A stretch of 41,657 nt of DNA from an uncultured Flavobacteriaceae bacterium. Its GTDB lineage: Bacteria > Bacteroidota > Bacteroidia > Flavobacteriales > Flavobacteriaceae. Location: the NCBI GenBank assembly GCA_947311635.1, contig CAMZLD010000032.1, positions 1 to 41,657 on the forward strand, in the 5' to 3' direction. The position numbers and the translations under genes are program-made. The notes beneath the pieces are model-generated. The model made no database searches. It saw only the letters and a list, made by a program, of their open reading frames with translations, and had not been told where the DNA came from. Shown one piece after another: positions 17,226 to 28,863 of the stretch (within the stretch, counting starts at the first letter, position 1; each line of letters begins with the position of its first letter).

Positions 17226-17768
17226 TTATTGTAACTCTATTACCTTTTTTAATTGTAAGTCTTTTTCTGAAAGAATAAAAGTTTCTTTTGGTAGCATCCA
17301 ATTTATTGCTAATGTTTCGTCATTATATATAATACCTTCTTCTGATTCTTTATGGTAATAATTATCGCATTTATAAAAAAAAGTAACTTGGTCTGTCAAA
17401 GCTATAAAACCATGTGCAAATCCTCTTGGAATAAATAATTGTTTTTTATTTTCAGAAGAAAGTCTTACAGAAACGTGCTGTAAATAAGTTGGTGAGTCTT
17501 TTCTAAAGTCAACCGCAACATCTAACACTTCTCCTTGAAGCACGGTTACTAATTTTGCTTGTGCATGCTTCCCTTTTTGAAAGTGTAATCCTCTTAACAC
17601 ACCTTTTGTAGAAAAAGACTGATTGTCTTGTACAAAATTTACCTCTTTATTTATTAACTTAGTAAATGTTTTGTGGTTAAAACTTTCAAAAAAACAACCT
17701 CTGCTGTCTTTAAAAATTGAAGGCTCTAATATAAAGCAACCTTTTAATTTTGTTTCTGTTGCTTTCAT
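17226..17768 (-). CDS. rmlC: dTDP-4-dehydrorhamnose 3,5-epimerase
   Basis: This 180-residue cupin of the RmlC family has the catalytic base His62 in GVLRGLHFQ, Tyr132 in [10 protein letters not shown], and the IPRGFAHGF segment near 113-121. It epimerises C3 and C5 of dTDP-4-keto-6-deoxy-D-glucose on the way to dTDP-L-rhamnose. It overlaps rmlA by 4 bp, and rmlD begins at the next base after its stop. The size is that of stand-alone RmlC enzymes, with no fusion. Confidence 0.95.
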   Translation of the reverse strand: MKATETKLKGCFILEPSIFKDSRGCFFESFNHKTFTKLINKEVNFVQDNQSFSTKGVLRGLHFQKGKHAQAKLVTVLQGEVLDVAVDFRKDSPTYLQHVSVRLSSENKKQLFIPRGFAHGFIALTDQVTFFYKCDNYYHKESEEGIIYNDETLAINWMLPKETFILSEKDLQLKKVIELQ

Positions 17769-18622
17769 AAAATACTTAATAAATGTTTACCATAGCCACT
17801 TTTGGTTAATGGTGCTGCTAGTTTTAGTAGTTGCTCTTTTGTGATAAAACCTTTTTTATAAGCAACTTCTTCTATTGCTCCTATTTTAAGTCCTTGACGT
17901 TCTTCTATAACTTGTACAAATTGTGATGCTTGCATTAAAGAATTAAATGTGCCTGTGTCTAACCAAGCGGTTCCTTTATCTAAAATACTTACACTTAGAT
18001 TTCCTTGTTGAAGATAGGTTTTGTTAATGTCTGTAATTTCTAATTCGCCTCTGGCACTTGGTTTTATGCTGGCTGCAATTTCTACTACTGAATTGTCGTA
18101 AAAATAAATACCTGGCACTGCATAATTTGATTTTGGGTGTGTTGGTTTTTCTTCTATTGAAATGGCTTTTCCTTCGGTATTAAATTCAACAACTCCATAG
18201 CGTTCTGGATCATTTACATGATAGGCATACACAATGCCTCCGTTGGGGTTGTTATTTGCTTCTAACAACTTTGAAAGTCCTGTTCCGTAAAAAATATTGT
18301 CTCCTAAAATTAGGGCAACTTTTTCTTTTCCTATAAATTCTTTTCCAATAATAAAGGCTTCTGCCAATCCTTTTGGTTGTTTTTGAACAGCATATTGAAA
18401 ATTACAGCCTAATTGTTTTCCGGTACCTAAAAGTTTTTCGAATAACGGTAGGTCTTGTGGTGTTGAGATGATTAAAATATCTCTAATACCTGCCCACATT
18501 AAGGTAGAAAGAGGGTAATAAATCATGGGTTTATCATAAATAGGCATCAATTGTTTGCTTACCGCTAAGGTAAGTGGATGTAGCCTTGTACCTGATCCTC
18601 CTGCTAAAATGATACCTTTCAT
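17765..18622 (-). CDS. rmlA: Glucose-1-phosphate thymidylyltransferase
   Basis: This 285-residue nucleotidyltransferase has the signature [11 protein letters not shown] at 8-18, [27 protein letters not shown] near 106-115 and the later [20 protein letters not shown]. It condenses glucose-1-phosphate with dTTP to give dTDP-glucose, the entry to dTDP-rhamnose. Length and motifs are those of the RmlA short form. It starts 1 bp after rmlB and overlaps rmlC by 4 bp, so the four rml genes form one translationally coupled unit. Confidence 0.95.
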   Translation of the reverse strand: MKGIILAGGSGTRLHPLTLAVSKQLMPIYDKPMIYYPLSTLMWAGIRDILIISTPQDLPLFEKLLGTGKQLGCNFQYAVQKQPKGLAEAFIIGKEFIGKEKVALILGDNIFYGTGLSKLLEANNNPNGGIVYAYHVNDPERYGVVEFNTEGKAISIEEKPTHPKSNYAVPGIYFYDNSVVEIAASIKPSARGELEITDINKTYLQQGNLSVSILDKGTAWLDTGTFNSLMQASQFVQVIEERQGLKIGAIEEVAYKKGFITKEQLLKLAAPLTKSGYGKHLLSIL

Positions 18623-18623
18623 G

Positions 18624-19640
18624 CTATCTTGTTTTATACTTGTTTAAATACCATTGAATGGTTTTTAAAATTCCTGTTTCAAAATTTTCTACTGCTTTCC
18701 AGCCTAATTCTTTTTCTATTTTTGTGGCGTCTATAGCATATCTAAAATCGTGCCCTGGTCTGTCTGATACAAAGGTAATTAACTCTTTATACGACTTTTC
18801 TTTTGGTACTTGCTTGTCTAATAGCTCACAAATAGTGTGTACAATATACAAATTATCTCTTTCGTTGCTACCTCCAATATTATAGGTTTCTCCTGCTTTT
18901 CCTTTGTGATAGACTAATTCTATTCCTTTACAATGATCTAAAACATACAACCAATCTCTAATGTTTTTACCGTCTCCATAAATGGGAATAGGTTCTGCAT
19001 TGATGGCTTTTCTTATAATGGTTGGTATTAATTTTTCATCGTGTTGTTTTGGTCCGTAATTGTTAGAGCAGTTTGTGGTGATTACATTCATTCCGTAGGT
19101 ATGAAAATAACTTCTAACAATAAAGTCTGAAGATGCTTTTGATGCACTGTATGGACTATTTGGAGCGTATGGTGTGCTTTCTAAAAACAAGCCTGATTCG
19201 CCTAATGTGCCATAAACTTCATCTGTTGATATATGGTGAAACCTGCTGTTTTCGTAGCCTTTTTTGCAATCGTTTGGACCATTCATCCAATGTTTCTTTG
19301 CAACATCTAATAGATTAAATGTTCCAAATATGTTGGTTTGTATAAAAGCGTCTGGATTTTTAATAGAATTGTCTACGTGTGATTCTGCAGCAAAATGGAT
19401 AACGCCTTTAAAATCGTACTTTTTAAATAAGTCTTCTATTAATTTTCTATTACAAATATCGCCTTTAATAAAAGTGTAGCGGTCATTGTTTTGTATGTCT
19501 TCTAAATTACTAATGTCTCCTGCATAGGTAAGTTTGTCAAGATTTACAATGTGTATATTTTGATTTTTTTCTAAAAAGTAGGGAATAAAGTTTGCGCCTA
19601 TAAAACCTGCACCTCCTGTTACCAATACATTTTTATTCAT
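18624..19640 (-). CDS. rmlB: dTDP-glucose 4,6-dehydratase
   Basis: This 338-residue extended SDR enzyme has the NAD motif GGAGFIG at 9-15, the catalytic Thr139-Asp140-Glu141 triad in [12 protein letters not shown], and Tyr164/Lys168 in [24 protein letters not shown] and [12 protein letters not shown] are family hallmarks of RmlB. It converts dTDP-glucose to dTDP-4-keto-6-deoxyglucose. It follows wbpB by 1 bp. The gene order B-A-C-D is a common arrangement in polysaccharide loci. Confidence 0.95.
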   Translation of the reverse strand: MNKNVLVTGGAGFIGANFIPYFLEKNQNIHIVNLDKLTYAGDISNLEDIQNNDRYTFIKGDICNRKLIEDLFKKYDFKGVIHFAAESHVDNSIKNPDAFIQTNIFGTFNLLDVAKKHWMNGPNDCKKGYENSRFHHISTDEVYGTLGESGLFLESTPYAPNSPYSASKASSDFIVRSYFHTYGMNVITTNCSNNYGPKQHDEKLIPTIIRKAINAEPIPIYGDGKNIRDWLYVLDHCKGIELVYHKGKAGETYNIGGSNERDNLYIVHTICELLDKQVPKEKSYKELITFVSDRPGHDFRYAIDATKIEKELGWKAVENFETGILKTIQWYLNKYKTR

Positions 19641-19641
19641 C

Positions 19642-22277
<2,636 letters not shown>

Positions 22278-22291
22278 TTAAAAAATTTATG

Positions 22292-22299
22292 CAAAGATA
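22292..22299 (-). promoter_or_regulatory. TAnnTTTG promoter box before the 556-residue gene
   Basis: The minus strand reads TATCTTTG in the 47-bp gap after the protease gene. It predicts a start of transcription about 8-10 nt before the ATG at 22277. It is the likely main promoter of the wbpB-rml block. No exact TTG was found at the -33 spacing. Confidence 0.5.
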
Positions 22300-22324
22300 A
22301 TCATAAAAAATTTGACTGCTTTTC

Positions 22325-23950
22325 TTACTTTAAAATTTTGGTGTATTTTGAAGCGTCTTTTAAAACAGCAACCGCCTTTTGAAGTGTTTTATTGGCATGT
22401 ATTTTCTGAATATATTCTCCTTCTTTAAAATAATATCGTCTTACAATTTCTGATGTTAATGTGCTTAATATTTCTTCTTTATTAACATCTAATTCTTTTA
22501 ATTTTTCTGTTTCAATGGCGGTTTTTAAAGCTTCTAATTCATTACTTATTTTTGACTCTAAACCTTCTTTTTTAACATTTTCTTGTACTTTTTTTAAATA
22601 TTTGTTAGTCAGTAAATCATAAGATGCTTTCGTCGTTTTTATATAACGTTTTAAATCTTGGTAATCACTGTCTTTTAACTTAAAATCGGCTGCTTTTACA
22701 ATGTTTTCGTGTTTGTAAAAATAATCTGTAACATAATTAAAAAGCACGTTAGAACGCAACAGAGCACTTGTTGCTTTTGTCTTCTTTGGAAGGTGAAGTG
22801 TCACATCTGGCAAAACTCCGCCACCATCATAAACCAACCTTCCGTTGGTTGTTTTAAAGGTATTTCTTTTACCGTCAGAAAACTTAGGAATATTTCCCTT
22901 TTTATCTCTGTTTGTGTAATCTAACTCTTGAATGCAACGGCCACTTGGTGTGTAATATTTAGAAATGGTTAATTTAAGCATGGTACCATAGGTTAGTTTT
23001 CGTGTACGTTGCACCAATCCTTTTCCAAAGGAACGCTGCCCAACAATAACAGCTCTATCATAATCTTGCAATGCACCTGCTAAAATTTCTGAAGCAGAAG
23101 CAGAACGATTATCTATTAAAATAGCTATAGGAATTTCTGTGTCTAAAGGCTCTTTTTTTGTTTTATAAGTGCTGCTCCATTGTTTTGTTTTTGCTTTGGT
23201 GGTCACAACTATTTTTCCTTTCGGAATAAAGAAATTTACAATATCTATTACTTGGTTTAATAAACCACCTCCGTTGTGACGTATATCTATCACAAGTTTT
23301 TTCATGCCTTGTGATTTTAAATCTAAAAAGGCTTTTTTAACTTCTGTAGAAGCTTTTGCATTGAATTTTATAAAGGCAATATAACCAACCTCATCATCTA
23401 TCATGTGGTAAAATGGCACTGGATTTACAATGATTTTATCTCTAGTAATTTCAATATTTAAGGTTTTATTTTGACGCTTTACCTTTAAATTGACCTTCGT
23501 TTTAACAGCACCTTTAATGAATGAAGTTACATTACTACCTTCATAATCTTTAACAATAATATCATCTATTTGAATGATATGATCTCCTGCTTGTAAACCA
23601 GCTTTTGCTGCAGGAGAGTTTTGATAAACCTCACGGATAACAATTTCTTTATCGTGCGTATTCATCGTAGCTCCTATACCAGCATATTCTCCATTTCTGC
23701 GTATTTTTGCGTCTTCTACACCTTGCTCATCATAATAACGCGTGTAAGGATCAAGATTTTTTAACATGTTAGTAATAGCATTATTGGTTAACTGTGCTGG
23801 ATTTACCTCATCTATATAATGCATATTAAGCTCTTTAAAAAGCGTTGTGTATATTTCTATTTGTTTGGCAACCTCAAAGTAATCTGAAGAATAGCCAACA
23901 GAAACAATGATAGAAAGACCTAAAATGGCGGTAAGAATGCGTTTTTTCAT
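22325..23950 (-). CDS. ctpA: S41-family carboxy-terminal processing protease
   Basis: This 541-residue periplasmic serine protease of the CtpA/Prc type has an N-terminal signal or anchor helix (about 4-20), then a helical region. A PDZ domain (about 88-165, with YAGIGATM and NSPAAKAGLQAGD) and the S41 catalytic core follow. The Ser-Lys dyad is visible as Ser285 in NRSASASEILAGALQDY and Lys310 in RSFGKGLVQ, the 25-residue spacing typical of the family. A C-terminal helical domain of about 130 residues follows. It would cleave proteins near their C-termini in the periplasm. It is preceded by rnpA with a 40-bp gap that holds a promoter box. Confidence 0.93.
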   Translation of the reverse strand: MKKRILTAILGLSIIVSVGYSSDYFEVAKQIEIYTTLFKELNMHYIDEVNPAQLTNNAITNMLKNLDPYTRYYDEQGVEDAKIRRNGEYAGIGATMNTHDKEIVIREVYQNSPAAKAGLQAGDHIIQIDDIIVKDYEGSNVTSFIKGAVKTKVNLKVKRQNKTLNIEITRDKIIVNPVPFYHMIDDEVGYIAFIKFNAKASTEVKKAFLDLKSQGMKKLVIDIRHNGGGLLNQVIDIVNFFIPKGKIVVTTKAKTKQWSSTYKTKKEPLDTEIPIAILIDNRSASASEILAGALQDYDRAVIVGQRSFGKGLVQRTRKLTYGTMLKLTISKYYTPSGRCIQELDYTNRDKKGNIPKFSDGKRNTFKTTNGRLVYDGGGVLPDVTLHLPKKTKATSALLRSNVLFNYVTDYFYKHENIVKAADFKLKDSDYQDLKRYIKTTKASYDLLTNKYLKKVQENVKKEGLESKISNELEALKTAIETEKLKELDVNKEEILSTLTSEIVRRYYFKEGEYIQKIHANKTLQKAVAVLKDASKYTKILK

Positions 23951-23969
23951 GGTGTTTTTACTAGAACAA

Positions 23970-23977
23970 CAAATATA
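23970..23977 (-). promoter_or_regulatory. TAnnTTTG promoter box before ctpA
   Basis: The minus strand reads TATATTTG within the 40-bp gap between rnpA and the protease gene, about 20 nt before the ATG at 23950. It allows protease expression apart from rnpA. Confidence 0.45.
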
Positions 23978-23990
23978 CCAAAAAAGTTGC

Positions 23991-24365
23991 TTACCCTTCT
24001 AATTTTTTATTGAATGCCTTTAATAAGTGTCGTGTTTTATCTTGTACTTCTATAAATGTAGGTAAGGTTTTTCCGCTATAAATAAACATAGCAATATGTT
24101 GTTTTTTTACTTCGGAAGTAAGAAGGTTTTTGTTTAAACGATACGCTTCTCGCATTAAACGTTTAATTCTATTTCTATCAACAGCTCTTTTAAAATTGCG
24201 TTTAGAAACCGAAAAACCAACCTGAAAGGTTTCTTTTTCAAAAGTTTTTTGATGCAAATACACCAAACGAATAGGAAATGCTTTTAAGTACTTTCCGTCT
24301 CCAAATAAAGCTTCAATAGCTTTTCTGCTTTTTAATTTTTCGTGTTTTGAAAAAGTGTTTTTCAC
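23991..24365 (-). CDS. rnpA: Ribonuclease P protein component
   Basis: This is the small basic protein subunit of RNase P, which supports the catalytic RNA in trimming tRNA 5' ends. The family motif RNRIKRLMREAYR is intact, preceded by FQVGFSVSKRNFKRAVD. I chose the GTG at 24365 (MKNTFSKHEKLKSRKAIEALF), giving 124 residues, because rnpA proteins usually begin with such a KxxRL-like segment; the longer frame from 24413 adds a hydrophobic, aromatic stretch not found in the family. No rpmH lies upstream, unlike the classical rpmH-rnpA order; instead a divergent acyl-CoA dehydrogenase does. Confidence 0.92.
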   Translation of the reverse strand: MKNTFSKHEKLKSRKAIEALFGDGKYLKAFPIRLVYLHQKTFEKETFQVGFSVSKRNFKRAVDRNRIKRLMREAYRLNKNLLTSEVKKQHIAMFIYSGKTLPTFIEVQDKTRHLLKAFNKKLEG

Positions 24366-24471
24366 GAGGTAAATGTAGTAATAAAAGAGATATGACCTAA
24401 AAGGTAAAGACAAACCGTTTAAAAGATAAAAAATAGTTTCTTTTTCTGCTTTTTAACTTCATGTAAATGCT

Positions 24472-24479
24472 TATTTTTG
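24472..24479 (+). promoter_or_regulatory. TAnnTTTG promoter box before acyl-CoA dehydrogenase gene
   Basis: The plus strand reads TATTTTTG 22 nt before the ATG at 24501. The predicted untranslated leader is about 15 nt. No TTG lies at the expected -33 spacing. Confidence 0.45.
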
Positions 24480-24500
24480 TGTCGTTATAAAATAAAACTC

Positions 24501-25679
24501 ATGAAACCAGACTTATTTCAAGCACCAGATTATTACCAATTAGATGATTTACTAACCGAAGAGCATAAATTAATTAGAGATGCTGCAAGAGAGTGGACCA
24601 AACGCGAAGTGTCTCCTATTATTGAAGAAGCTGCTCAAAATGCCGTTTTTCCGAAGTCTATCATTAACGGTTTGGCAGAAATTGGAGCCTTTGGCCCTTA
24701 TATTCCTGTAAAATATGGTGGTGCTGGCTTAGATCAAATTAGTTATGGTTTAATCATGCAAGAAATTGAACGTGGAGATTCTGGCGTACGTTCTACAGCT
24801 TCTGTACAATCTTCGTTAGTGATGTATCCTATTTGGAAATATGGTAACGAAGCGCAACGTAATAAATACTTGCCAAAATTAGCTTCGGGTGAATTTATGG
24901 GTTGTTTTGGCTTAACAGAACCAGATCATGGTTCTAATCCAAGCGGAATGGTTACCAATATTAAAGATATGGGCGATCATTATCTTTTAAATGGTGCTAA
25001 AATGTGGATTTCTAATGCGCCGTTTGCAGATGTTGCGGTAGTTTGGGCAAAAAATGAAGCTGGCAGAATTAAAGGTGTAATTGTAGATAGAGGAATGGAA
25101 GGTTTTACAACACCAGAAACACACAACAAGTGGTCTTTACGTGCTAGTGCAACAGGTGAGTTAATTTTTGATAATGTAAAAATTCCGAAGGAAAATATAT
25201 TGCCTAACAAAGATGGTTTAGGAGCTCCTTTAGGATGCTTAGATTCTGCTCGATACGGAATTGCTTGGGGCGCCATTGGTGCTGCCATGGATTGCTACGA
25301 TACTGCTTTGCGTTATGCTAAAGAGCGTATTCAATTCGGAAAGCCTATTGCTTCTTTTCAATTACAACAAAAAAAATTAGCAGAAATGATTACCGAAATC
25401 ACCAAAGCCCAATTATTAACATGGCGTTTGGGTGTTTTACGTAATGAGGGCAAGGCTACTTCTGCTCAAATTTCTATGGCAAAGCGTAACAATGTAGACA
25501 TGGCATTACACATAGCCAGAGAAGCAAGACAGGTTTTGGGTGCTATGGGAATCACTGGCGAATATTCAATTATGCGCCATATGATGAATCTAGAAAGTGT
25601 AATTACCTATGAAGGTACACATGATATTCATTTATTAATTACAGGATTGGATATTACAGGCATCCCTGCTTTTAAATAA
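24501..25679 (+). CDS. gcdH: Acyl-CoA dehydrogenase, glutaryl-CoA dehydrogenase type
   Basis: This 392-residue FAD enzyme has the three-domain acyl-CoA dehydrogenase fold. Markers of the glutaryl-CoA branch are visible: GDSGVRS with Arg97 and SVQSSLVMYPI near 101-111, MGCFGLTEPDHGSNP near 128-143, and catalytic Glu371 in TYEGTHDIHLLI. It would oxidise and decarboxylate glutaryl-CoA to crotonyl-CoA in lysine or tryptophan breakdown, passing electrons to ETF. I chose the ATG at 24501; an upstream in-frame ATG is absent and the extra codons before it overlap the promoter box. It stands alone, divergent from rnpA and convergent with the TonB receptor gene 9 bp away. Confidence 0.9.
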   Translation: MKPDLFQAPDYYQLDDLLTEEHKLIRDAAREWTKREVSPIIEEAAQNAVFPKSIINGLAEIGAFGPYIPVKYGGAGLDQISYGLIMQEIERGDSGVRSTASVQSSLVMYPIWKYGNEAQRNKYLPKLASGEFMGCFGLTEPDHGSNPSGMVTNIKDMGDHYLLNGAKMWISNAPFADVAVVWAKNEAGRIKGVIVDRGMEGFTTPETHNKWSLRASATGELIFDNVKIPKENILPNKDGLGAPLGCLDSARYGIAWGAIGAAMDCYDTALRYAKERIQFGKPIASFQLQQKKLAEMITEITKAQLLTWRLGVLRNEGKATSAQISMAKRNNVDMALHIAREARQVLGAMGITGEYSIMRHMMNLESVITYEGTHDIHLLITGLDITGIPAFK

Positions 25680-25688
25680 GCGGTACTG

Positions 25689-28139
25689 TTATATCTTTAT
25701 TTTTGCGCCAAAAGTAAAATTTCTTCCTGGTGAACTTATGCCAGAGGCAAATTCTTTGTAATGTATATCAAATACGTTTTTTACAGAAAACTGTAGCTTT
25801 ATTTTGCTGTTAATTTTATAATTTGCAAAATAGTTAATCGTCATCCAGCTTGGACTTCCGAAGTAATTATTACTGTTATCTAAAGGTGTTTCTTCTAAAT
25901 TATCAATGCCTTCAGAAATATTATATGCTGATGCCTTTTTATGCGCATTAAAGATCATAGAGGCACTTGTTTCAAACTTTTTCTTAACAAAGGTCAAACC
26001 AATATTTCCAAATAATGGAGGAATGGAAGAGAGTGGTTCTTTAGTATCATAGGTTTTACCGTTGGTGTATGTTATAGACCCGTTGGTTTTCCATTGCTTT
26101 GTAAAGCGTCCTTTAAAACTTAATGTGCTCCCAACAATATATGCTTGCCCTTTGTTAACATTGGCAACAATATTGGCTGTTTCGCCATCATATAATATGG
26201 TTGTATTGTTATTTAATACAAAGGCTTCTCTTATGATATAATTATTGAGTAATGTGTAATACATATTAAAACCTATATAAAATTTTTTGTGGTTAAAATA
26301 TTTTAAAGTTCCTAATTCTGCACTGTAAGCGTATTCTGGTCGTAAGTAAATGTTTGGGACAGTTACGTTGCCATTTTTCTCTCTAATTTTTCCAACATCA
26401 TCAATGTTTGGCGATCTAAATCCAGAAGCTAAATTGGCATTGATTTGCAAATTGACAGTTGGTTTATAAATATATCCAAATGTAGCGGTTACAGCAGAAT
26501 TATTGAGCGAAATATTTGTAGCTGGCAAAGTAATAAAGCTGTTGTCTACCCATTTTGCTTTTAAATAAGTGTCTGTAAATCGAATACCTGTATTTAACGT
26601 TTGTTTTTCTGCTATATCTTGTCGGTAATTAGCATATAGCGATGCGCTGGTGTATGTGCTGCCTCCATCTGGATAACGCGATTGTACCGAAAATGTATTT
26701 GAAAACCCAAGAATCTCATTACCTAAAACGTCTAAGGTTTTACCTTCGGAAATAGATTGCACATCATTATGTGTAACTTCAAATCCATATGATAAAATGC
26801 GTTTGCTAGCTAAGGGTACTAAAAAATCACCATTCAAACTAAAAACGTCTACGCTTTCATTTCTATAAGACCTGTCTAAACTTGTAAATTTTCTTTGTAT
26901 TCTAGATTCTTGAACGTTTTGATATGCTGCAGTTATCGTTCCTTTAGTTATCCATTTTTTTTCGGGTTTAATGTGTAGTTGAGAAGAAAATAACAACCTT
27001 TTTTGAGGTCCGTAATACCATTCAGCAAACTTTAAGTTATTTGAGTTAGTTTTTTCATTTAACTTATCAAAACGATTGATATTTGTAGACTCAGAATATT
27101 GAAAATTTAAGTTTAAATCCGCTTTATGATGCAACGGAATAAGTACACGTTGTAAAAAATCTAATTGCGAATAGCCAGTGTTTGGCAACCTATTTGGTTG
27201 TGTATTAATGGTTGCGTTTGGATTATAATAGGTGTTTGTATTGTTAGAATATTGAAATACTTTTCCCCAGTTATTAAAAGTGTTTTTTCTATTTTTCCCA
27301 ATGGTTAAATCTCCAAATTTTGCGTGCGAAAAACTTGTATATGTAGCAAATTTTTGAGTACCATAAGCTACACCTATTGTTGAGGTTGTTGCTTTATTAA
27401 CCGTACTGAATGTTGAATGTAACATTGTCTTTAATGTAGGTTCTAAAGTTGTTTTTGGCTTTTTGGTGTAATAATGTATTACGCCGCCTAAGGCATCTGA
27501 TCCGTAAAGCACAGACGATGGCCCATAAACCACCTCGGTTTTTTCTAAACTACTTGGAGATACAGTAATGGCATTTTGTAAATGTCCTTTTCTATAAATA
27601 GCATTGTTTAAACGCACGCCATCTACAACCAATAATACTCTATTTGCTTCCATTCCTCTTAATACAGGGCTTCCTCCTCCAAATTGTGTTTTCTGAACTT
27701 TAATACTTGGTATGGTAGCAAGAAAATCTGCTGAAGTTTGTGGCATAGCATTTTCTATTTCTTTTGCAGAAGTTACAATAATTTGCTCTGCTAAACGCTT
27801 ACGGTGTTCAGCATTTTTTGAAGCCGAAAAAATAAGGACATCGTCTATTTTTTCTGTTTTTTTAACCAATTTTATGGTATAATGATGCTTTGGTAAATCT
27901 CGCTTTAAAACTTCAAACTCAATATATTCTTCTAAAAAAAAAGTAAGAATATCGTTGTCTTTAAATGGATTTGTTGTTGCCTTACCTTGACTGTTTGTGT
28001 ATACTGTTTGGTTAAAAAAATCATTCGTAATAGCTACATTTTTTAACGGACTATTTGTTTCTTTATCTAACACTGTTACGTCTTGTGCTTGCGATAAAAA
28101 AGTAAGAAATAAGAAATATAAAAATATAATTTTATTCAT
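25689..28139 (-). CDS. TonB-dependent outer-membrane receptor
   Basis: This 816-residue outer-membrane transporter has a signal peptide ending near residue 18 (LSQAQ), a carboxypeptidase-regulatory-like beta-sandwich (about 19-92), a plug domain (about 110-230) and a 22-strand-type barrel ending FGAKIKI with the terminal hydrophobic residue. The plug has GGGSPVLRGMEANRVLLVVDGVRLNNAIYR and VVYGPSSVLYGSDALGGVIHYYTK (separate motifs), a pattern of haem/haemoglobin and colicin-type receptors in Bacteroidota. No SusD partner is adjacent, so it is not a SusCD polysaccharide system; the substrate is unproven. It lies 2 bp after recO. Confidence 0.9.
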   Translation of the reverse strand: MNKIIFLYFLFLTFLSQAQDVTVLDKETNSPLKNVAITNDFFNQTVYTNSQGKATTNPFKDNDILTFFLEEYIEFEVLKRDLPKHHYTIKLVKKTEKIDDVLIFSASKNAEHRKRLAEQIIVTSAKEIENAMPQTSADFLATIPSIKVQKTQFGGGSPVLRGMEANRVLLVVDGVRLNNAIYRKGHLQNAITVSPSSLEKTEVVYGPSSVLYGSDALGGVIHYYTKKPKTTLEPTLKTMLHSTFSTVNKATTSTIGVAYGTQKFATYTSFSHAKFGDLTIGKNRKNTFNNWGKVFQYSNNTNTYYNPNATINTQPNRLPNTGYSQLDFLQRVLIPLHHKADLNLNFQYSESTNINRFDKLNEKTNSNNLKFAEWYYGPQKRLLFSSQLHIKPEKKWITKGTITAAYQNVQESRIQRKFTSLDRSYRNESVDVFSLNGDFLVPLASKRILSYGFEVTHNDVQSISEGKTLDVLGNEILGFSNTFSVQSRYPDGGSTYTSASLYANYRQDIAEKQTLNTGIRFTDTYLKAKWVDNSFITLPATNISLNNSAVTATFGYIYKPTVNLQINANLASGFRSPNIDDVGKIREKNGNVTVPNIYLRPEYAYSAELGTLKYFNHKKFYIGFNMYYTLLNNYIIREAFVLNNNTTILYDGETANIVANVNKGQAYIVGSTLSFKGRFTKQWKTNGSITYTNGKTYDTKEPLSSIPPLFGNIGLTFVKKKFETSASMIFNAHKKASAYNISEGIDNLEETPLDNSNNYFGSPSWMTINYFANYKINSKIKLQFSVKNVFDIHYKEFASGISSPGRNFTFGAKIKI

Positions 28140-28141
28140 TC

Positions 28142-28861
28142 TTAACTAAATATTGTTTTTAAAACGGCTAGTGACTTTGGTTTTCTTAACTCTGGCAAAT
28201 GTAATTCTAAATATTGAATTAAAACATGCAAGATTTCTTGTCTATCTAATGCGCTAAACTGTACCGCTTCTAGGGCATCAAAACTAATGCCAAAGAGTTT
28301 TTTAAATTGAAAAACTGTATTGCCTTGACAATGTGATTGTAATGGTTTACTTTCTGAAAAACGGCCATTTAATAACTCAAAATAAGTGTCCTTTTTTTTG
28401 GGAATTTCTGGATAAAAACCAATAAACTTGGTTAGATTTAGTAAAAATAACAAATGAAAATTAGATGTATGCTTGTTTGTGTCTAGCCAAACAAATGCGG
28501 TTTCTAAATAAGAAAAAAGAGCCTTGTTTTGCTCTTTCTCTTTTATAATACTAGAAAGCATTTCAGATAAAAAAAGTACAATGGTTTGTTTTTTTATGTC
28601 TTGATAAATATTTGTATAATGGTACGCAACACTAGCTTCTTTTATGCTATTTAAAGCACCTTTGTTATTGTGATTTGCTACAATTTCTAGCTGATTTAGT
28701 GGTTGAAAATAGGCTGGTTTTAACTTTCCTTTTTTTGATTTTAAAACACCTCTTAATAGATAGCTTTTTAAGCCTTCAATTTCTGTGTAGCATTTAACAA
28801 TAAGATGCGCATCGCCATATTTAAGGGTACTTAAGACAATCGCTTTTGTAGCTGTAATCAT
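28142..28861 (-). CDS. recO: DNA repair protein RecO
   Basis: This 239-residue RecO has an N-terminal OB fold (ITATKAIVLSTLKYGDAHLIVKCYT) and a helical C-terminal domain with FLLNLTKFIGFYP. It works with RecR to load RecA at gaps during recombination repair. A four-cysteine zinc site, present in some RecO proteins, is not evident; only isolated cysteines are seen. It is wedged between porZ (2 bp) and the TonB receptor (2 bp). As I recall, recO next to porZ is a frequent order in flavobacteria. Confidence 0.9.
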   Translation of the reverse strand: MITATKAIVLSTLKYGDAHLIVKCYTEIEGLKSYLLRGVLKSKKGKLKPAYFQPLNQLEIVANHNNKGALNSIKEASVAYHYTNIYQDIKKQTIVLFLSEMLSSIIKEKEQNKALFSYLETAFVWLDTNKHTSNFHLLFLLNLTKFIGFYPEIPKKKDTYFELLNGRFSESKPLQSHCQGNTVFQFKKLFGISFDALEAVQFSALDRQEILHVLIQYLELHLPELRKPKSLAVLKTIFS

Positions 28862-28863
28862 TT

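Noticed and set aside
24366-24413. Longer start for rnpA at 24413
   Set aside because: It adds a hydrophobic aromatic stretch foreign to RnpA; the GTG at 24365 gives the usual family N-terminus.
25689-28139. SusC-type polysaccharide utilisation locus
   Set aside because: There is no SusD partner and no glycoside hydrolase nearby; the plug resembles haem or colicin-type receptors instead.
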